A DNA stretch of 64,000 nucleotides, from positions 1 to 64,000 of the forward strand of contig SVRJ01000004.1 of the NCBI GenBank assembly GCA_015064885.1, read 5' to 3'. Each line of letters opens with the position of its first letter. The stretch's first letter is position 1. Positions 9,079-18,264 of the stretch are shown here, piece by piece. The notes beneath the pieces are model-generated. The model searched no databases. It was given only the letters and a program-made list of their open reading frames with translations, and was not told the origin of the DNA. Made by a program: the position numbers and the translations under genes. The DNA is from Oscillospiraceae bacterium. GTDB taxonomy: Bacteria > Bacillota > Clostridia > Oscillospirales > CAG-272.

Positions 9079-9774
9079 TTACAATAAGTCAACAAATTGC
9101 CGCCGTAATTTTTCGATAATTCTCTTTTCCAGACGCGATATATACGACTGCGATATCCCGAGCATATCCGCGACCTCGTTCTGCGTATATTCTCTGTTCC
9201 CCGCAAATCCGTATCTGAGCTCAATTATTTTACGTTCTCGCGGTAAAAGCTCGCTTACTGCACGGCGTATAGTCTCTCTTTCCTCTCTTTTTTCTATTTC
9301 GTACATCATATCGTCCTCAGCGTTTCCAAGTACGTCGGAAAGCAAGAGCTCGTTTCCGTCCCAATCGGTATTGAGCGGCTCATCGAGTGAGACCTCGCAT
9401 CTGGCGTTTATCTTTCTTATGTGCATAAGTATTTCGTTTTCTATGCACCGCGACGCGTAGGTTGCGAGCTTTATGTTTTTCTCGGGCTTAAACGTGGATA
9501 TAGCCTTTACAAGCCCTATCGTGCCTATAGAAATAAGATCCTCAAGGCCGGCACCGTTGCTTTCGAATTTTTTTGCTATATACACGACCAGACGGAGATT
9601 ATGTTCTATCAGCTCGTTTCTGGCCTCTATATCCTTTCCGAGGCGGGATATACATTCTGCCTCCTCGCCTTCTTCAAGAGGCGGTGGGAGAGTCTGCGCT
9701 CCGTTTATGTAGTAGATCTCGTTATCCCTGCCACCGTCCTTTGGTCTTCCTTTTAAAAAACCGAAAATATCCAT
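9079..9774 (-). CDS. sigE: Sporulation sigma factor SigE (pro-form)
   Basis: 231 aa. It is the mother-cell sigma factor of early sporulation, made as an inactive precursor. The pro-sequence junction [15 protein letters not shown] (about residues 19-33) matches the region cleaved by SpoIIGA in Bacillus. Regions 2 ([48 protein letters not shown]) and 4 ([21 protein letters not shown]) are intact, as is the SigE-specific [23 protein letters not shown]. The gene follows spoIIGA after 45 bases, the conserved order. The pro-peptide is shorter than the 27 to 29 residues of Bacillus. Confidence 0.95.
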   Translation of the reverse strand: MDIFGFLKGRPKDGGRDNEIYYINGAQTLPPPLEEGEEAECISRLGKDIEARNELIEHNLRLVVYIAKKFESNGAGLEDLISIGTIGLVKAISTFKPEKNIKLATYASRCIENEILMHIRKINARCEVSLDEPLNTDWDGNELLLSDVLGNAEDDMMYEIEKREERETIRRAVSELLPRERKIIELRYGFAGNREYTQNEVADMLGISQSYISRLEKRIIEKLRRQFVDLL

Positions 9775-9818
9775 TCCGCTATGCTCCTTAGTTTATACTC
9801 TTTAAAACGCGCTGTTCT

Positions 9819-10673
9819 TCATATCAGCTCCGCGGGAAATACCGCTTTTCCGCCCTCGAATCCAACCTCCGTGCTTATCAGGATAACGGTATCCACGCTT
9901 TTGACAGTTTTTCCGGATCCATCGAGAAGCTCTGCACTATCCGGGACAAATCCGAAAACAACAGACGAACCGTTCACCGTGATCACGGGAACCGCACATA
10001 TCTTTATTCCATCCCAAGATCCGATCATCCCGCGCGAAAGCATATGCGCCTTTTCTTCCCCGATCATTAATGCAATATCGTTTTGTGAAATTACGGTGCA
10101 CGCTTTACCGCGCAAGGGATCCCTCAGCTTGTTTCCGCTGTCGATAAGCAATAAAAGCTCTGCGCTCTTTCCGAATGCACTTATACGTATCCTCTCCGCT
10201 CTGTCTATCCTGCTCCTTTTTATAACTATCAGCACTGCGTATGAAAGAAACGCGCCGAGAGCAAGAGCGAGATATATTCCCGGCGAAAGGCTTGCTGACG
10301 GCTGCGCCTCCCATCCGTCGTCCACAACGTCCAAAAATCTGTGTATGAAGTAAAATGCAACGCTCACCCCACCTCCAACCGCGGTGTTCACTCCGAGGTA
10401 TACAAGAGATATTCTGAGCATCCTGATCATTCTGTCACCCTTGCGAAAAAAGGCTGTAAACGAGATGACCGCACAAAAAGCAAGTGACAAAAGAACGGAA
10501 GCAATACCGTCGGGAAGAAAAAGAGCACATATCGAGTACACACCGCCTATAGCAGCCGCAAGACAGATCCTGTATCTTTTTCCGCTGAACGAACCTATTT
10601 TTGCAGCTATCGTGAGGCATGCAAGGTCCATAAAAAAGTTTATCAGGAAAAGAAGATCTGCATAAACGTCCAA
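9819..10673 (-). CDS. spoIIGA: Sigma-E processing peptidase SpoIIGA
   Basis: 284 aa. The N-terminal half has about five hydrophobic helices (residues 5-150, beginning MDVYADLLFLINFFMD), and the C-terminal half is an aspartic-protease-like domain with the active-site motif LLLIDSGNKLRDPL (about residue 190). It cleaves the SigE pro-sequence in the mother cell after engulfment signalling from the forespore. The pairing with sigE is the strongest evidence that this organism forms, or recently formed, endospores. Confidence 0.93.
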   Translation of the reverse strand: MDVYADLLFLINFFMDLACLTIAAKIGSFSGKRYRICLAAAIGGVYSICALFLPDGIASVLLSLAFCAVISFTAFFRKGDRMIRMLRISLVYLGVNTAVGGGVSVAFYFIHRFLDVVDDGWEAQPSASLSPGIYLALALGAFLSYAVLIVIKRSRIDRAERIRISAFGKSAELLLLIDSGNKLRDPLRGKACTVISQNDIALMIGEEKAHMLSRGMIGSWDGIKICAVPVITVNGSSVVFGFVPDSAELLDGSGKTVKSVDTVILISTEVGFEGGKAVFPAELI

Positions 10674-10803
10674 AGATCATCCCTCACTTTCGTACACCTT
10701 TATGCGCTGATAAAATTATATCACCCAAGACTCGAAAAAAATGTCGCTTACGCGCCCTATGAAAAAAAATATTTGATCAGCCGATCAAATTTACAGAAAT
10801 ATC

Positions 10804-10832
10804 TTGAAAGATAAATTGATATATGTTATAAT
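10804..10832 (+). promoter_or_regulatory. Sigma-A type promoter for the queG-like operon
   Basis: TTGAAA and TATAAT are separated by 17 bases; the -10 box ends 33 bases before the first codon. Confidence 0.75.
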
Positions 10833-10865
10833 TAAGGGGAATAACACACTTGCGGAGGCTTCTTT

Positions 10866-11693
10866 ATGGAAAAGAAAATAAAAGAGCTACTCGAAAGCGA
10901 GGGTATCCTTCTCTTCGGTATATGCTCTCTTGCCGATTGCAATATCACGAGAGAATATCTTCTTGAGAAAGCCGGGATACGTTCCGGGAGCGCAATACTC
11001 TTTGCTATCCCCTATTTTTCGGAGGATTCGCTTTTGAAGGAAAGAAATATTTCCGCTTACGCTGTGTGCAAGGATTATCACGCATACACGAAGCAACTCT
11101 TTAAAAGACTCGAAAGCGAGCTTTCGTCAGCCTTCCCAAAAAACAGATTTGCATTTTTTGCGGATCACTCACCGATAGATGAACGCGATGCGGCGGTAAA
11201 ATGCGGAATAGGCTTTTTCGGGAAGAACAGACTGCTTATAAGCAATGCATATTCATCCTATATGTTTATTGCCGAGATAATTACCGACGCCACTCTGACA
11301 CCCACTTTACCGCTGTCCTCTCTTGAATGTATAGGATGCGGGAAATGCCTCTCCGCGTGCCCAATGAATACGGACGGCTCTCCCGAGTGCCTCTCGGCAA
11401 TTACTCAGAAAAAAGGGGCGCTCTCGGACGGGGAGGTCGCTCTTATGAAAAAATACAACACCTTCTGGGGCTGCGACATATGTCAGGAGGTATGCCCTCA
11501 CACGAAAAAGGCTATTGAAAGCGGCAGCATATTCTCCCCTATTGCTTATTTTTCAGAGGATACAACGCCTCATCTCACCGTACCTCTCATAGAAGGAATG
11601 AATGATGAGGAGTTTTCAAAAAGAGCATATTCATGGCGAGGAAAGCAGGTCCTGCTTCGGAATCTTTTGTATTCGGACGATCACGTTCTCTGA
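10866..11693 (+). CDS. QueG-like epoxyqueuosine reductase, short form
   Basis: 275 aa. The DUF1730 cobalamin-binding domain (ADHSPIDERDAAVKCGIGFFGKNRLL, about residues 98-123) is followed by a double [4Fe-4S] ferredoxin region (CIGCGKCLSACP and CDICQEVCPHTK). This layout is that of epoxyqueuosine reductase, the last step of queuosine synthesis on tRNA. Canonical QueG is about 380 aa with a HEAT-like tRNA-binding tail; that tail is missing here, as in many clostridial homologues, so either tRNA recognition differs or the substrate does. A clean SD (GGAGG) precedes the ATG. Confidence 0.8.
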   Translation: MEKKIKELLESEGILLFGICSLADCNITREYLLEKAGIRSGSAILFAIPYFSEDSLLKERNISAYAVCKDYHAYTKQLFKRLESELSSAFPKNRFAFFADHSPIDERDAAVKCGIGFFGKNRLLISNAYSSYMFIAEIITDATLTPTLPLSSLECIGCGKCLSACPMNTDGSPECLSAITQKKGALSDGEVALMKKYNTFWGCDICQEVCPHTKKAIESGSIFSPIAYFSEDTTPHLTVPLIEGMNDEEFSKRAYSWRGKQVLLRNLLYSDDHVL

Positions 11694-11711
11694 TAATTTT
11701 AAAATCCGGTT

Positions 11712-12440
11712 ATGAAAATGAAAAAGAAAAATGAAATAAACGAGCTTCAAAAAGAAAACCGAATGCTGCGCGCAGAGCTTGCACGCGCAGAAAAAAGGAT
11801 ACGTATTCTCAGCAAGGATTCGGCTTCCGAGATCACGGGATACGTCTCGGGCAAGGCGGACAGATACGCTTATTCAAATCATTATCTCGGGTTTCTTTTC
11901 ATGTCGCTAAAGGCAAGCAATATATACAACAAGACAAAGACTGTCATAAAATTCTTCTCGCGATTCAGAATAGTTTCTCTGCTTGTTAAGATCATAACGT
12001 CGATCGTGGTATTCCTTGAGACGAGTGCACACCTTATTCTCTTCTCTACTATCGCCCTGATAACCCTTCCCATCTCGGCGGTGTTCGGGCTCATCACGTT
12101 TACCGTCGCTTTTCTCGGAAGCAGCAGAGCAAACAAAAAGCTCGCGTCTCTTCCCTACAAAAAGAACGTATACGTATTCTTCCCCCAAAACGTAAAAAGG
12201 TTTAAGGGCGACAATTTCTTCAAGGGCTGGGTAGAGGAGATCGCAAGCAACAAAAGGAACCTTGTAATTATCGTATCCCCCGCTTTCTGGAAGAGGTCGG
12301 GATACGTCAAGGGAAAATATTATCTGCATTACAGACGGGATGCCGAAAATATTTTTATGATAAGAAATTATTATTTCTTCAGCTTCAGACGGAACGTACT
12401 GAATAATTCACTCGCAGAAAACGTTTATATGATACATTGA
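11712..12440 (+). CDS. Coiled-coil membrane protein of unknown function
   Basis: 242 aa, not recognised. Residues 1-37 are a charged coiled coil (KKKNEINELQKENRMLRAELARAEKRI). Two or three hydrophobic segments follow between about residues 80 and 140 (IVSLLVKIITSIVVFLE, LILFSTIALITLPISAVFGLITF), then a basic, aromatic-rich soluble tail (NVYVFFPQNVKRFKG, YYLHYRRDAENIFMIRNYYFF). It sits between queG-like and addB-like with 18-base gaps, so it is in their operon. Its job is unknown; a membrane-bound, possibly glycan- or lipid-related role would be a guess. Confidence 0.6.
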   Translation: MKMKKKNEINELQKENRMLRAELARAEKRIRILSKDSASEITGYVSGKADRYAYSNHYLGFLFMSLKASNIYNKTKTVIKFFSRFRIVSLLVKIITSIVVFLETSAHLILFSTIALITLPISAVFGLITFTVAFLGSSRANKKLASLPYKKNVYVFFPQNVKRFKGDNFFKGWVEEIASNKRNLVIIVSPAFWKRSGYVKGKYYLHYRRDAENIFMIRNYYFFSFRRNVLNNSLAENVYMIH

Positions 12441-12458
12441 TATGGAGTTTGATATAAG

Positions 12459-15400
12459 ATGATTGAATTTATTTGCTCCGGCTCAGAGGAGCACCGCAGA
12501 AACCGTATATTTAAAAAAGCCGGGCAATGTGTGAGCGAGGGGCGAAAGGCCTACCTTCTTGTCCCCGACCAGCAGGTGCTCGCCTATGAGGATGAGGCGG
12601 GAAAAAAGCTCCCCCCTTCAGCCCCTCTCTCTTTCACGGTAACAAGCTTTTCACTTCTATCCGATATAGCATCGCGCAGATACGGTGCTCTCTCTTATAA
12701 AATGCTCACAAGACCGCAAAAGGTACTGTTCATGTGGAAAGCCATAAAAGAGGTTTCTCCTTTTTTATCGGTATACGGCCGTTCCTCTCCCGAAGCTCTC
12801 TCCGTCCGTATGCTTGAATGCGTTGACGAGCTCAAATCCTGTGGGGTAACCTGCGAGCATCTTCTCGACGCTTCGGCATGCATGACCGACTCTCCCGTCT
12901 TTTCAAAAAAACTTTCGGATATAGCGTCGGTATATTCCGCATATTCCGCACTTACACAGAATAAATATTCGGACGTAAACGACGAACAGAAAAAGCTTCT
13001 CGGTTTTCTTGAAAAAGAAGACATGTTTTCAGGGTACGACGTCTACATAGACTCGTTTACCGATTTCACTCGGTTACAGCTCGAAATAATCGCTCATATA
13101 TTCCATAAGGCAGAAAACGTTTGCGTGTCTCTCCATGCCGACCCAAGCGAAGACGTCTCTATACAATTTGAATGCATAAGACAAACCTTTTTTGATCTTT
13201 CAAAACTGTGCGAAAGGTACGGCAAGGAATATACCGTGACCTCTCAGAAGATGGAGGCCGGCGGAAATTTTGCACTTGAATATCTTTCGGAAAACCTTCT
13301 CTCTCCGCGGCAGTCGGTATACGAAGGAAAATACGCTGAAGGAGAACGGATAGAAGCCTTTGCATGTCTTGACGTTCAGGAGGAGATCTGTGCGTGCATA
13401 AATCTTATAAAGAGAGCTCTTTACGAGGGATACAAGCTTTCTGATATCGCGGTCCTTTCAAGAGATCCGTCAAAGTACGAAAAGCTGCTCGCGCTTTCTG
13501 CCGCCGATGCCAAGATCCCCCTGTTCACCTCGGACAAAATGCTGATCTCTGACAGCTGCTTTGCAGTATATATGATAAGCCTTTTGAAAATCATTTCGGG
13601 AGGTTGGAGAAGAAGCGATATACTCGCACACCTCAAATGCGGTCTTACCGATTTTTCCTTCGAGGATATAAGCCGATTTGATCTGTACACTTCCCGATGG
13701 GATATCGACGGAAGAGCGCGCTTCTGCGGCAAGGATTTTTCTGCATCCTACAAGCGTTTTTCCGGCAAGGGTGACGAGGACGATGAATTCATCATCTCCT
13801 CAAACAAAATAAAAAATGGGCTCTTCCCACGCATACTCTCTCTTGAGGAAAAGCTCACAAAAGCCAAAACGGTAAACGATATGCTTATATCACTGTTCGA
13901 GTACACGGAAGAAAACAACACCGCGCAAAAGCTCAGTGACATGTCAAATGCATCAGCAAACACCGGCGATCTCAGAACCGCAGAACAAAATGCACGCACG
14001 TATAACACAGCCGTAAGGCTTCTGGACGATATAGCATATGCTCTCGACGGTGAACCTGCCATGTCGGTAAAAGACCTTTGCTCTATGATAGAGCTTATAT
14101 TCTCGAACACTGAAATAGGCTTTATTCCCACGAGAAAGGACGAGGTGATACTTGCAGACGCTTCTCTGTACCGATCCTTCGGTCACAAGGTGGTTATCAT
14201 ACTCGGCATGAAGGAGGGTGACTTCCCACGTGCGATAAGCGGGGCGGGTCTGATAACAGACGCTGAAAAGAGCTTGCTCAGAAACGAAGGCATAGATCTC
14301 ACGCCTTCGGCGGTAATATCGGCATCCAAGGAATATCTCCATCTGTGGAAGGCTATAACCACAGCCAAGGAGCAGCTGTACGTGACCTACCCGCAAAGAT
14401 GTGCGGGAGAGGGCGAATGCGCTCCGGGTATAGCGATAAAGAGTATATCCGCACTTCTCGGGAAAGAGCACGTGCGAATCTTCTCCGAATGTATGGGCGA
14501 GCTTATGTACGATCCGCTCACTACCTTCTCGGGTCTTTCGTCACAGGAAAGCGGAAGTGTATACAAAAAGCTTGCAGACGAATACTGCAGGGATACTGAC
14601 TCTGAAAGTATACGGCTCGGTGGAAAAAACGCTTCTCTCACCTCTGCGCATTCTCTGTCTGAGGAAAGTGCGTCAAGGCTTGTTCCGACTCCGATAACAG
14701 TCTCTCCGACCTCTCTCGAGGCATACAACAAATGTGCTTTCTCATATTTCTGTTCACGCTTTCTTGAGCTTGACGACGGAAGAAAGAACGAATATTCCGC
14801 AATAATCTCCGGCTCCCTCATACACGAGATACTCGAAAAGTATCTGGCAAAAGGTAAAAAATACACTGCCGAAGAAACCGAGGAGATATGCCGGAAGATC
14901 TCCGACGAATACTATGACGAGACGTGTCCCGAGCATCTTTCGGACAATGAACGCTTAAAATTGAATTTCACGCGCGCCGCGATAAACGCGGCTCTGCTCG
15001 CGAGATTTGCCGAATTAGATATAGAAAACTCGGGCTTTTCTCCGACAGCCTTCGAAAAGCAGATCCACACACCCCTCCGTGATGACACGAACGGTGACGT
15101 ATATCTGCGCGGAAGGATAGACAGAGTTGACATGGCATCAACAAGTGAGGGTGATTTTCTCCGCATAATCGATTACAAGAGCGGAAGCAAAAAGTTTTCA
15201 CTTGAGGAGACACAGGAGGGCACCGAGCTTCAGCTGCCGCTTTACCTCTCTGCCCTTATGAAGGGAGACAATTCAGTAATGCCCGGAGGATTTCTCTATC
15301 TTTCAAGCGCGGTGTCAAGGCACGACGTATCCTCTGCCGCAGAGCTCGAAGATACGGAAGCGCTCGACGCCTCTCTCGTTTCCAAAATCGAAGCAAGCGG

Positions 15401-15623
15401 AATACTGAACAGTCTCTTCACTCAGAAAAAGAGTGCAAAGCTTCAGGGGCTTTCGGATGAAAGGATCCGTGAAATACTGATGGAGGCGGAAAGCGTAGCA
15501 TCGGATACGGTAAAGCGCATGCGTAAGGGCAATATTTCTCCTTCTCCGAAGAAAATATCAGACAGATATACGTGTGAGTACTGTCCTTATTTCGCCGTCT
15601 GCCGCTCAAAAAAGCAGGGGTGA
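12459..15623 (+). CDS. addB: AddB-like ATP-dependent nuclease subunit
   Basis: 1054 aa, close to AddB. AddAB resects double-strand breaks and degrades foreign DNA. The inactive-helicase core is recognisable (DVYIDSFTDFTRLQLEI, IRALYEGYKLSDIAVLSRD, KVVIILGMKEGDFPR). The C-terminal RecB-type nuclease domain holds GRIDRVDM, IIDYKSGSKK and the iron-sulfur cysteines (CAFSYFCSRF near residue 760; YTCEYCPYFAVC at the end). Two oddities: the N-terminal P-loop of AddB (G-x4-GKS/T) reads SGSEEHRRNR here, lacking the lysine, and no addA follows, although addB-addA is the usual order. RBS GGAG precedes the ATG. Confidence 0.88.
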   Translation: MIEFICSGSEEHRRNRIFKKAGQCVSEGRKAYLLVPDQQVLAYEDEAGKKLPPSAPLSFTVTSFSLLSDIASRRYGALSYKMLTRPQKVLFMWKAIKEVSPFLSVYGRSSPEALSVRMLECVDELKSCGVTCEHLLDASACMTDSPVFSKKLSDIASVYSAYSALTQNKYSDVNDEQKKLLGFLEKEDMFSGYDVYIDSFTDFTRLQLEIIAHIFHKAENVCVSLHADPSEDVSIQFECIRQTFFDLSKLCERYGKEYTVTSQKMEAGGNFALEYLSENLLSPRQSVYEGKYAEGERIEAFACLDVQEEICACINLIKRALYEGYKLSDIAVLSRDPSKYEKLLALSAADAKIPLFTSDKMLISDSCFAVYMISLLKIISGGWRRSDILAHLKCGLTDFSFEDISRFDLYTSRWDIDGRARFCGKDFSASYKRFSGKGDEDDEFIISSNKIKNGLFPRILSLEEKLTKAKTVNDMLISLFEYTEENNTAQKLSDMSNASANTGDLRTAEQNARTYNTAVRLLDDIAYALDGEPAMSVKDLCSMIELIFSNTEIGFIPTRKDEVILADASLYRSFGHKVVIILGMKEGDFPRAISGAGLITDAEKSLLRNEGIDLTPSAVISASKEYLHLWKAITTAKEQLYVTYPQRCAGEGECAPGIAIKSISALLGKEHVRIFSECMGELMYDPLTTFSGLSSQESGSVYKKLADEYCRDTDSESIRLGGKNASLTSAHSLSEESASRLVPTPITVSPTSLEAYNKCAFSYFCSRFLELDDGRKNEYSAIISGSLIHEILEKYLAKGKKYTAEETEEICRKISDEYYDETCPEHLSDNERLKLNFTRAAINAALLARFAELDIENSGFSPTAFEKQIHTPLRDDTNGDVYLRGRIDRVDMASTSEGDFLRIIDYKSGSKKFSLEETQEGTELQLPLYLSALMKGDNSVMPGGFLYLSSAVSRHDVSSAAELEDTEALDASLVSKIEASGILNSLFTQKKSAKLQGLSDERIREILMEAESVASDTVKRMRKGNISPSPKKISDRYTCEYCPYFAVCRSKKQG

Positions 15624-15774
15624 AAGGGATCCGACCGGTAACAGGTAACAAATCTCTTTGCGTAAGTACTTTCAATACAACGCTGAAAGCATACCGAAAA
15701 ATATTCGCAAAAATATTTCAAACAAAAAACGGCCGAGCAATTTCTCTGTTGTCCTTAACGGAGAAATCACAATA

Positions 15775-15813
15775 ACCGCACCGCTGACGTAATTAGCGGT
15801 GCGGTTTCTATTA
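15775..15813 (+). terminator. Rho-independent terminator
   Basis: CCGCACCGCT and AGCGGTGCGG form a 10-bp stem with a 9-base loop, followed by TTTCTATT. It is about 150 bases past addB and is the likely end of that operon. Confidence 0.7.
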
Positions 15814-15870
15814 CATAAAGAAATGTTCGTATACATAAAGAAATGTTCGTATACATAAAGAAATGTTCGT
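15813..15870 (+). repeat. Three tandem copies of a 20-bp unit
   Basis: The unit ACATAAAGAAATGTTCGTAT is repeated three times head to tail without mismatch. It runs directly into the 23-bp GC-rich hairpin repeat. The rest of the gap 15623-16064 holds only the terminator above and no credible ORF. Confidence 0.85.
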
Positions 15871-15892
15871 AGGGCGGGGGCTTGCTCCCGCC
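15870..15892 (+). repeat. 23-bp hairpin repeat, left copy
   Basis: TAGGGCGGGGGCTTGCTCCC plus CGCC. The exact reverse complement is at 18653-18675. The unit can fold (GGCGGG/CCCGCC stem), and the loop sets its orientation. The two copies bracket the AT-rich nuclease island. Confidence 0.8.
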
Positions 15893-16064
15893 GAAATATG
15901 TAGGAGAGGCTATATCTGCTAAAGAAAACATAGATCTCTTTTCAGCGTAGCGTACCATCCCCCGAGAGTGGGAGCAAGAACCTTGTAAGGTTCGGATATT
16001 GCAAGGTTTTAGAAAAAATAGGGCGGTTTGAGCAAAAAGTTCATGCCGCCTTGTCTTTTTTGGA

Positions 16065-16093
16065 TTGATTTATTAACATATTTGTGGTATAAT
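16065..16093 (+). promoter_or_regulatory. Promoter of the nuclease island
   Basis: TTGATT and TATAAT are spaced by 17 bases. The transcript should begin near 16100, which is why the ORF-track start at 16098 is less likely than the ATG at 16125. Confidence 0.7.
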
Positions 16094-16124
16094 TTAGATG
16101 TATACCACAGAAAGGTATCTTGTT

Positions 16125-17600
16125 ATGGATATATATGAATCTCTCAATTACGTATCAAAATTAGCATTTCCAAGAATTAAGTATGTTTGGGATGGATTAA
16201 GCATTAAAGAAGCAAGGCCTATTTTTAGGATTTCTATTTTTACGAATAAAGTAGAAGATTATATAGAGGATTATTATGAAAAAGGCTTAAAGTCGCTATT
16301 AAAAGTCATTGAATGCGGCAATCTTTCATCGGAAGTAGAATTTTACGCCAAACAACTGTTAGTAGTCTTGGCTGATCATACTATCAACTACCATAGTGAT
16401 ATATGCAAAAACAAAGCCGAGATTGCATGTAAACTATATAAGAAAAACATTGTTTTTAGAGAAACCGTAATTGAGTACTCCCCTTATCTTTATAAGTTAA
16501 TTCCCAACTTAATAGCTTCATCATTTTTTCACTTGGATTATAAAACGGTTAAGGATGTGTGTGATAACTGTATCGATAAGTGTCGAAGAGAAACAAAAAA
16601 TTTCGAACAATTTTTAGAAAAGCTTTACGATGAATTTACCTATAATCATTCGTTTGCCAATTTGGTTACAGAAGATAATGTTTTCAAGTATTGGCAAATA
16701 GCCGAATATATTAACACCTCAATTCCTGAACTGAATTTTTATGATGTGCGTGATGGTAAAACAATTTTCGCTTTTAAAAAGGATATTGATGCCATAAATG
16801 ATACACGAGCATCTATCAAATCGGTAAAAAATAGAAAATTTTGGATAAACAAAAAGGACATTCCAGAATTTTGGGAGTTTTCGTTTAGGTATCCTAATGG
16901 TGTTAACGGTGATTTGGTAAGATACATATTTGAAGAATACGGAGAGGCAGAAAAGCAATCATCTTCTATGTGGCGAGGGAAAATATCAAAGAAATACTTT
17001 GAGTTGTTTGAGGTGTTTTCTACCATAACCAACTATATAACCTATGATCCCGATTTCTTTTCGGTCTTCGAGAACCACCATTTACCTACAATATTATATC
17101 GAAATAGATATTCTGTAACAGAAACTCAACAATTTGGGAAACTCTTTTATAATGAACTAATGGAAGTGCTAAATGCCCATAAAAATGAGCAAAAGCAAAA
17201 AAGAACTGATTTATATGCTCAACTAATTCTTTTAGATAGAACATCTCCCAAATGGAAATCCGAGGCACAGCTGTTTTCACTTGTTTCAAGTATCTACCCA
17301 GATGCGATATATCAGTATCGTACAGATTGGCTTGGTATGCAATCTCTTGACATATTTATACCTTCTTTGTCAGTGGGTATAGAGTATCAAGGAAAACAGC
17401 ATTACTCTCCTATCGAGCATTTTGGTGGTGAAGAACATTTTAAGCAACAGCAAGAGAATGATAAAAGAAAAAAGATGCTTTGCAATAAAAATGGGGTTAT
17501 CTTAATAGAATGGCCTTATACAGAAGGTATAACAGCAACAAATCTAACCAAATTTTTATCAGAAGCACAAAGCAAAAAAGAAAAAAAGGCTAATAAATAA
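16125..17600 (+). CDS. Putative PD-(D/E)XK/Vsr-type nuclease, accessory
   Basis: 491 aa from MDIYESLNYVSK; SD-like AGAAAGG lies upstream and the promoter overlaps the longer start. The first 350 residues are helical and unrecognised. The C-terminal 120 residues read like a restriction-endonuclease fold: SPKWKSEAQLFSLVSSIYPD, then LDIFIPSLSVGIEYQGKQHY and DKRKKMLCNKNGVILIEW. The D...E-x-QGKQHY pattern resembles the metal/catalytic core of Vsr-like or DUF559-like domains. The gene is clearly more AT-rich than its neighbours and uses AT-ending codons, so it is probably acquired. A defence role is inferred from fold and context only. Confidence 0.65.
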   Translation: MDIYESLNYVSKLAFPRIKYVWDGLSIKEARPIFRISIFTNKVEDYIEDYYEKGLKSLLKVIECGNLSSEVEFYAKQLLVVLADHTINYHSDICKNKAEIACKLYKKNIVFRETVIEYSPYLYKLIPNLIASSFFHLDYKTVKDVCDNCIDKCRRETKNFEQFLEKLYDEFTYNHSFANLVTEDNVFKYWQIAEYINTSIPELNFYDVRDGKTIFAFKKDIDAINDTRASIKSVKNRKFWINKKDIPEFWEFSFRYPNGVNGDLVRYIFEEYGEAEKQSSSMWRGKISKKYFELFEVFSTITNYITYDPDFFSVFENHHLPTILYRNRYSVTETQQFGKLFYNELMEVLNAHKNEQKQKRTDLYAQLILLDRTSPKWKSEAQLFSLVSSIYPDAIYQYRTDWLGMQSLDIFIPSLSVGIEYQGKQHYSPIEHFGGEEHFKQQQENDKRKKMLCNKNGVILIEWPYTEGITATNLTKFLSEAQSKKEKKANK

Positions 17601-17624
17601 AATAACAATCAATAGAGGTGCAAA

Positions 17625-18173
17625 ATGTATTTTGATCCATTATCAGCTTGGTTAGTTGCGTTAATAGCAGACGGAACTATAATAGCAGGAGAAAAATTTG
17701 GTGGTCGTTCTGCTATGGCAGAGTATGATAAAAAACGTATAAAAGAACGTAACGAGTGGCTAAACAATGATATTAGAAGACTAAAAGCAAAATTCGAATT
17801 GGTTATGCCCGAACACACCTATGAAAGAATACAAACTCAAATAAAGATATATAGAGATTCTGTTTCATTTACGCGACCTAATGATCCGCCAATTGTAATT
17901 GACTTGGATAATCAAGAGTATATTATTTCTCTTCTTGAAGAATGTTCCAAAAGGTACAGCCAATATTCAAGTGAGAAATATCTCCCAAAGGCTGAATGGT
18001 TCAAAAATGCGGCTATAGAAGCAAGACGGAGAAAAGAACGATATACAAAGGAACTTGAGGAGAACCGCATAAAAGAAGCAAAAGAACGAGAGAAACAGCA
18101 GACTATGAGCAATATATATTTGGTTATAGGACTTGTGATTTTCGTTGCTTTTATAATCTTCTTTTTCTCATAA
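17625..18173 (+). CDS. Tail-anchored coiled-coil membrane protein
   Basis: 182 aa, not recognised. The N-terminus is mildly hydrophobic (LSAWLVALIADGTIIAGEKF), the middle is charged and helical (KRIKERNEWLNNDIRRLKAKF; RRKERYTKELEENRIKEAKEREK), and the last 20 residues form a transmembrane helix (IYLVIGLVIFVAFIIFFF). It follows the nuclease-like gene by 24 bases with its own SD (AGAGGTG) and shares its low GC, so the two form one unit. The layout, nuclease plus membrane partner, resembles several abortive-infection style pairs, but no known family was recognised. Confidence 0.65.
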   Translation: MYFDPLSAWLVALIADGTIIAGEKFGGRSAMAEYDKKRIKERNEWLNNDIRRLKAKFELVMPEHTYERIQTQIKIYRDSVSFTRPNDPPIVIDLDNQEYIISLLEECSKRYSQYSSEKYLPKAEWFKNAAIEARRRKERYTKELEENRIKEAKEREKQQTMSNIYLVIGLVIFVAFIIFFFS

Positions 18174-18214
18174 ATATTATAGTGCTATTTATATTAAATG
18201 ACATAAATATCAAT

Positions 18215-18254
18215 CGACCTCGGTCTGCGTACAACGCAGATCGGGGTCTTTTTT
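18215..18254 (+). terminator. Strong terminator of the island operon
   Basis: A 15-bp imperfect stem (GACCTCGGTCTGCGT with ACGCAGATCGGGGTC) is followed by TTTTTT, 42 bases past the second gene. Confidence 0.9.
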
Positions 18255-18264
18255 CTCGCCATAC

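Noticed and set aside
15811-15870. Triple 20-bp repeat as a CRISPR array
   Set aside because: Units are directly contiguous without spacers, and no cas genes occur in the window.
16098-16124. Upstream start codon of the nuclease-like gene at 16098
   Set aside because: It lies only 5 bases after the -10 box and would be at or before the transcript start; the ATG at 16125 has an SD-like site.
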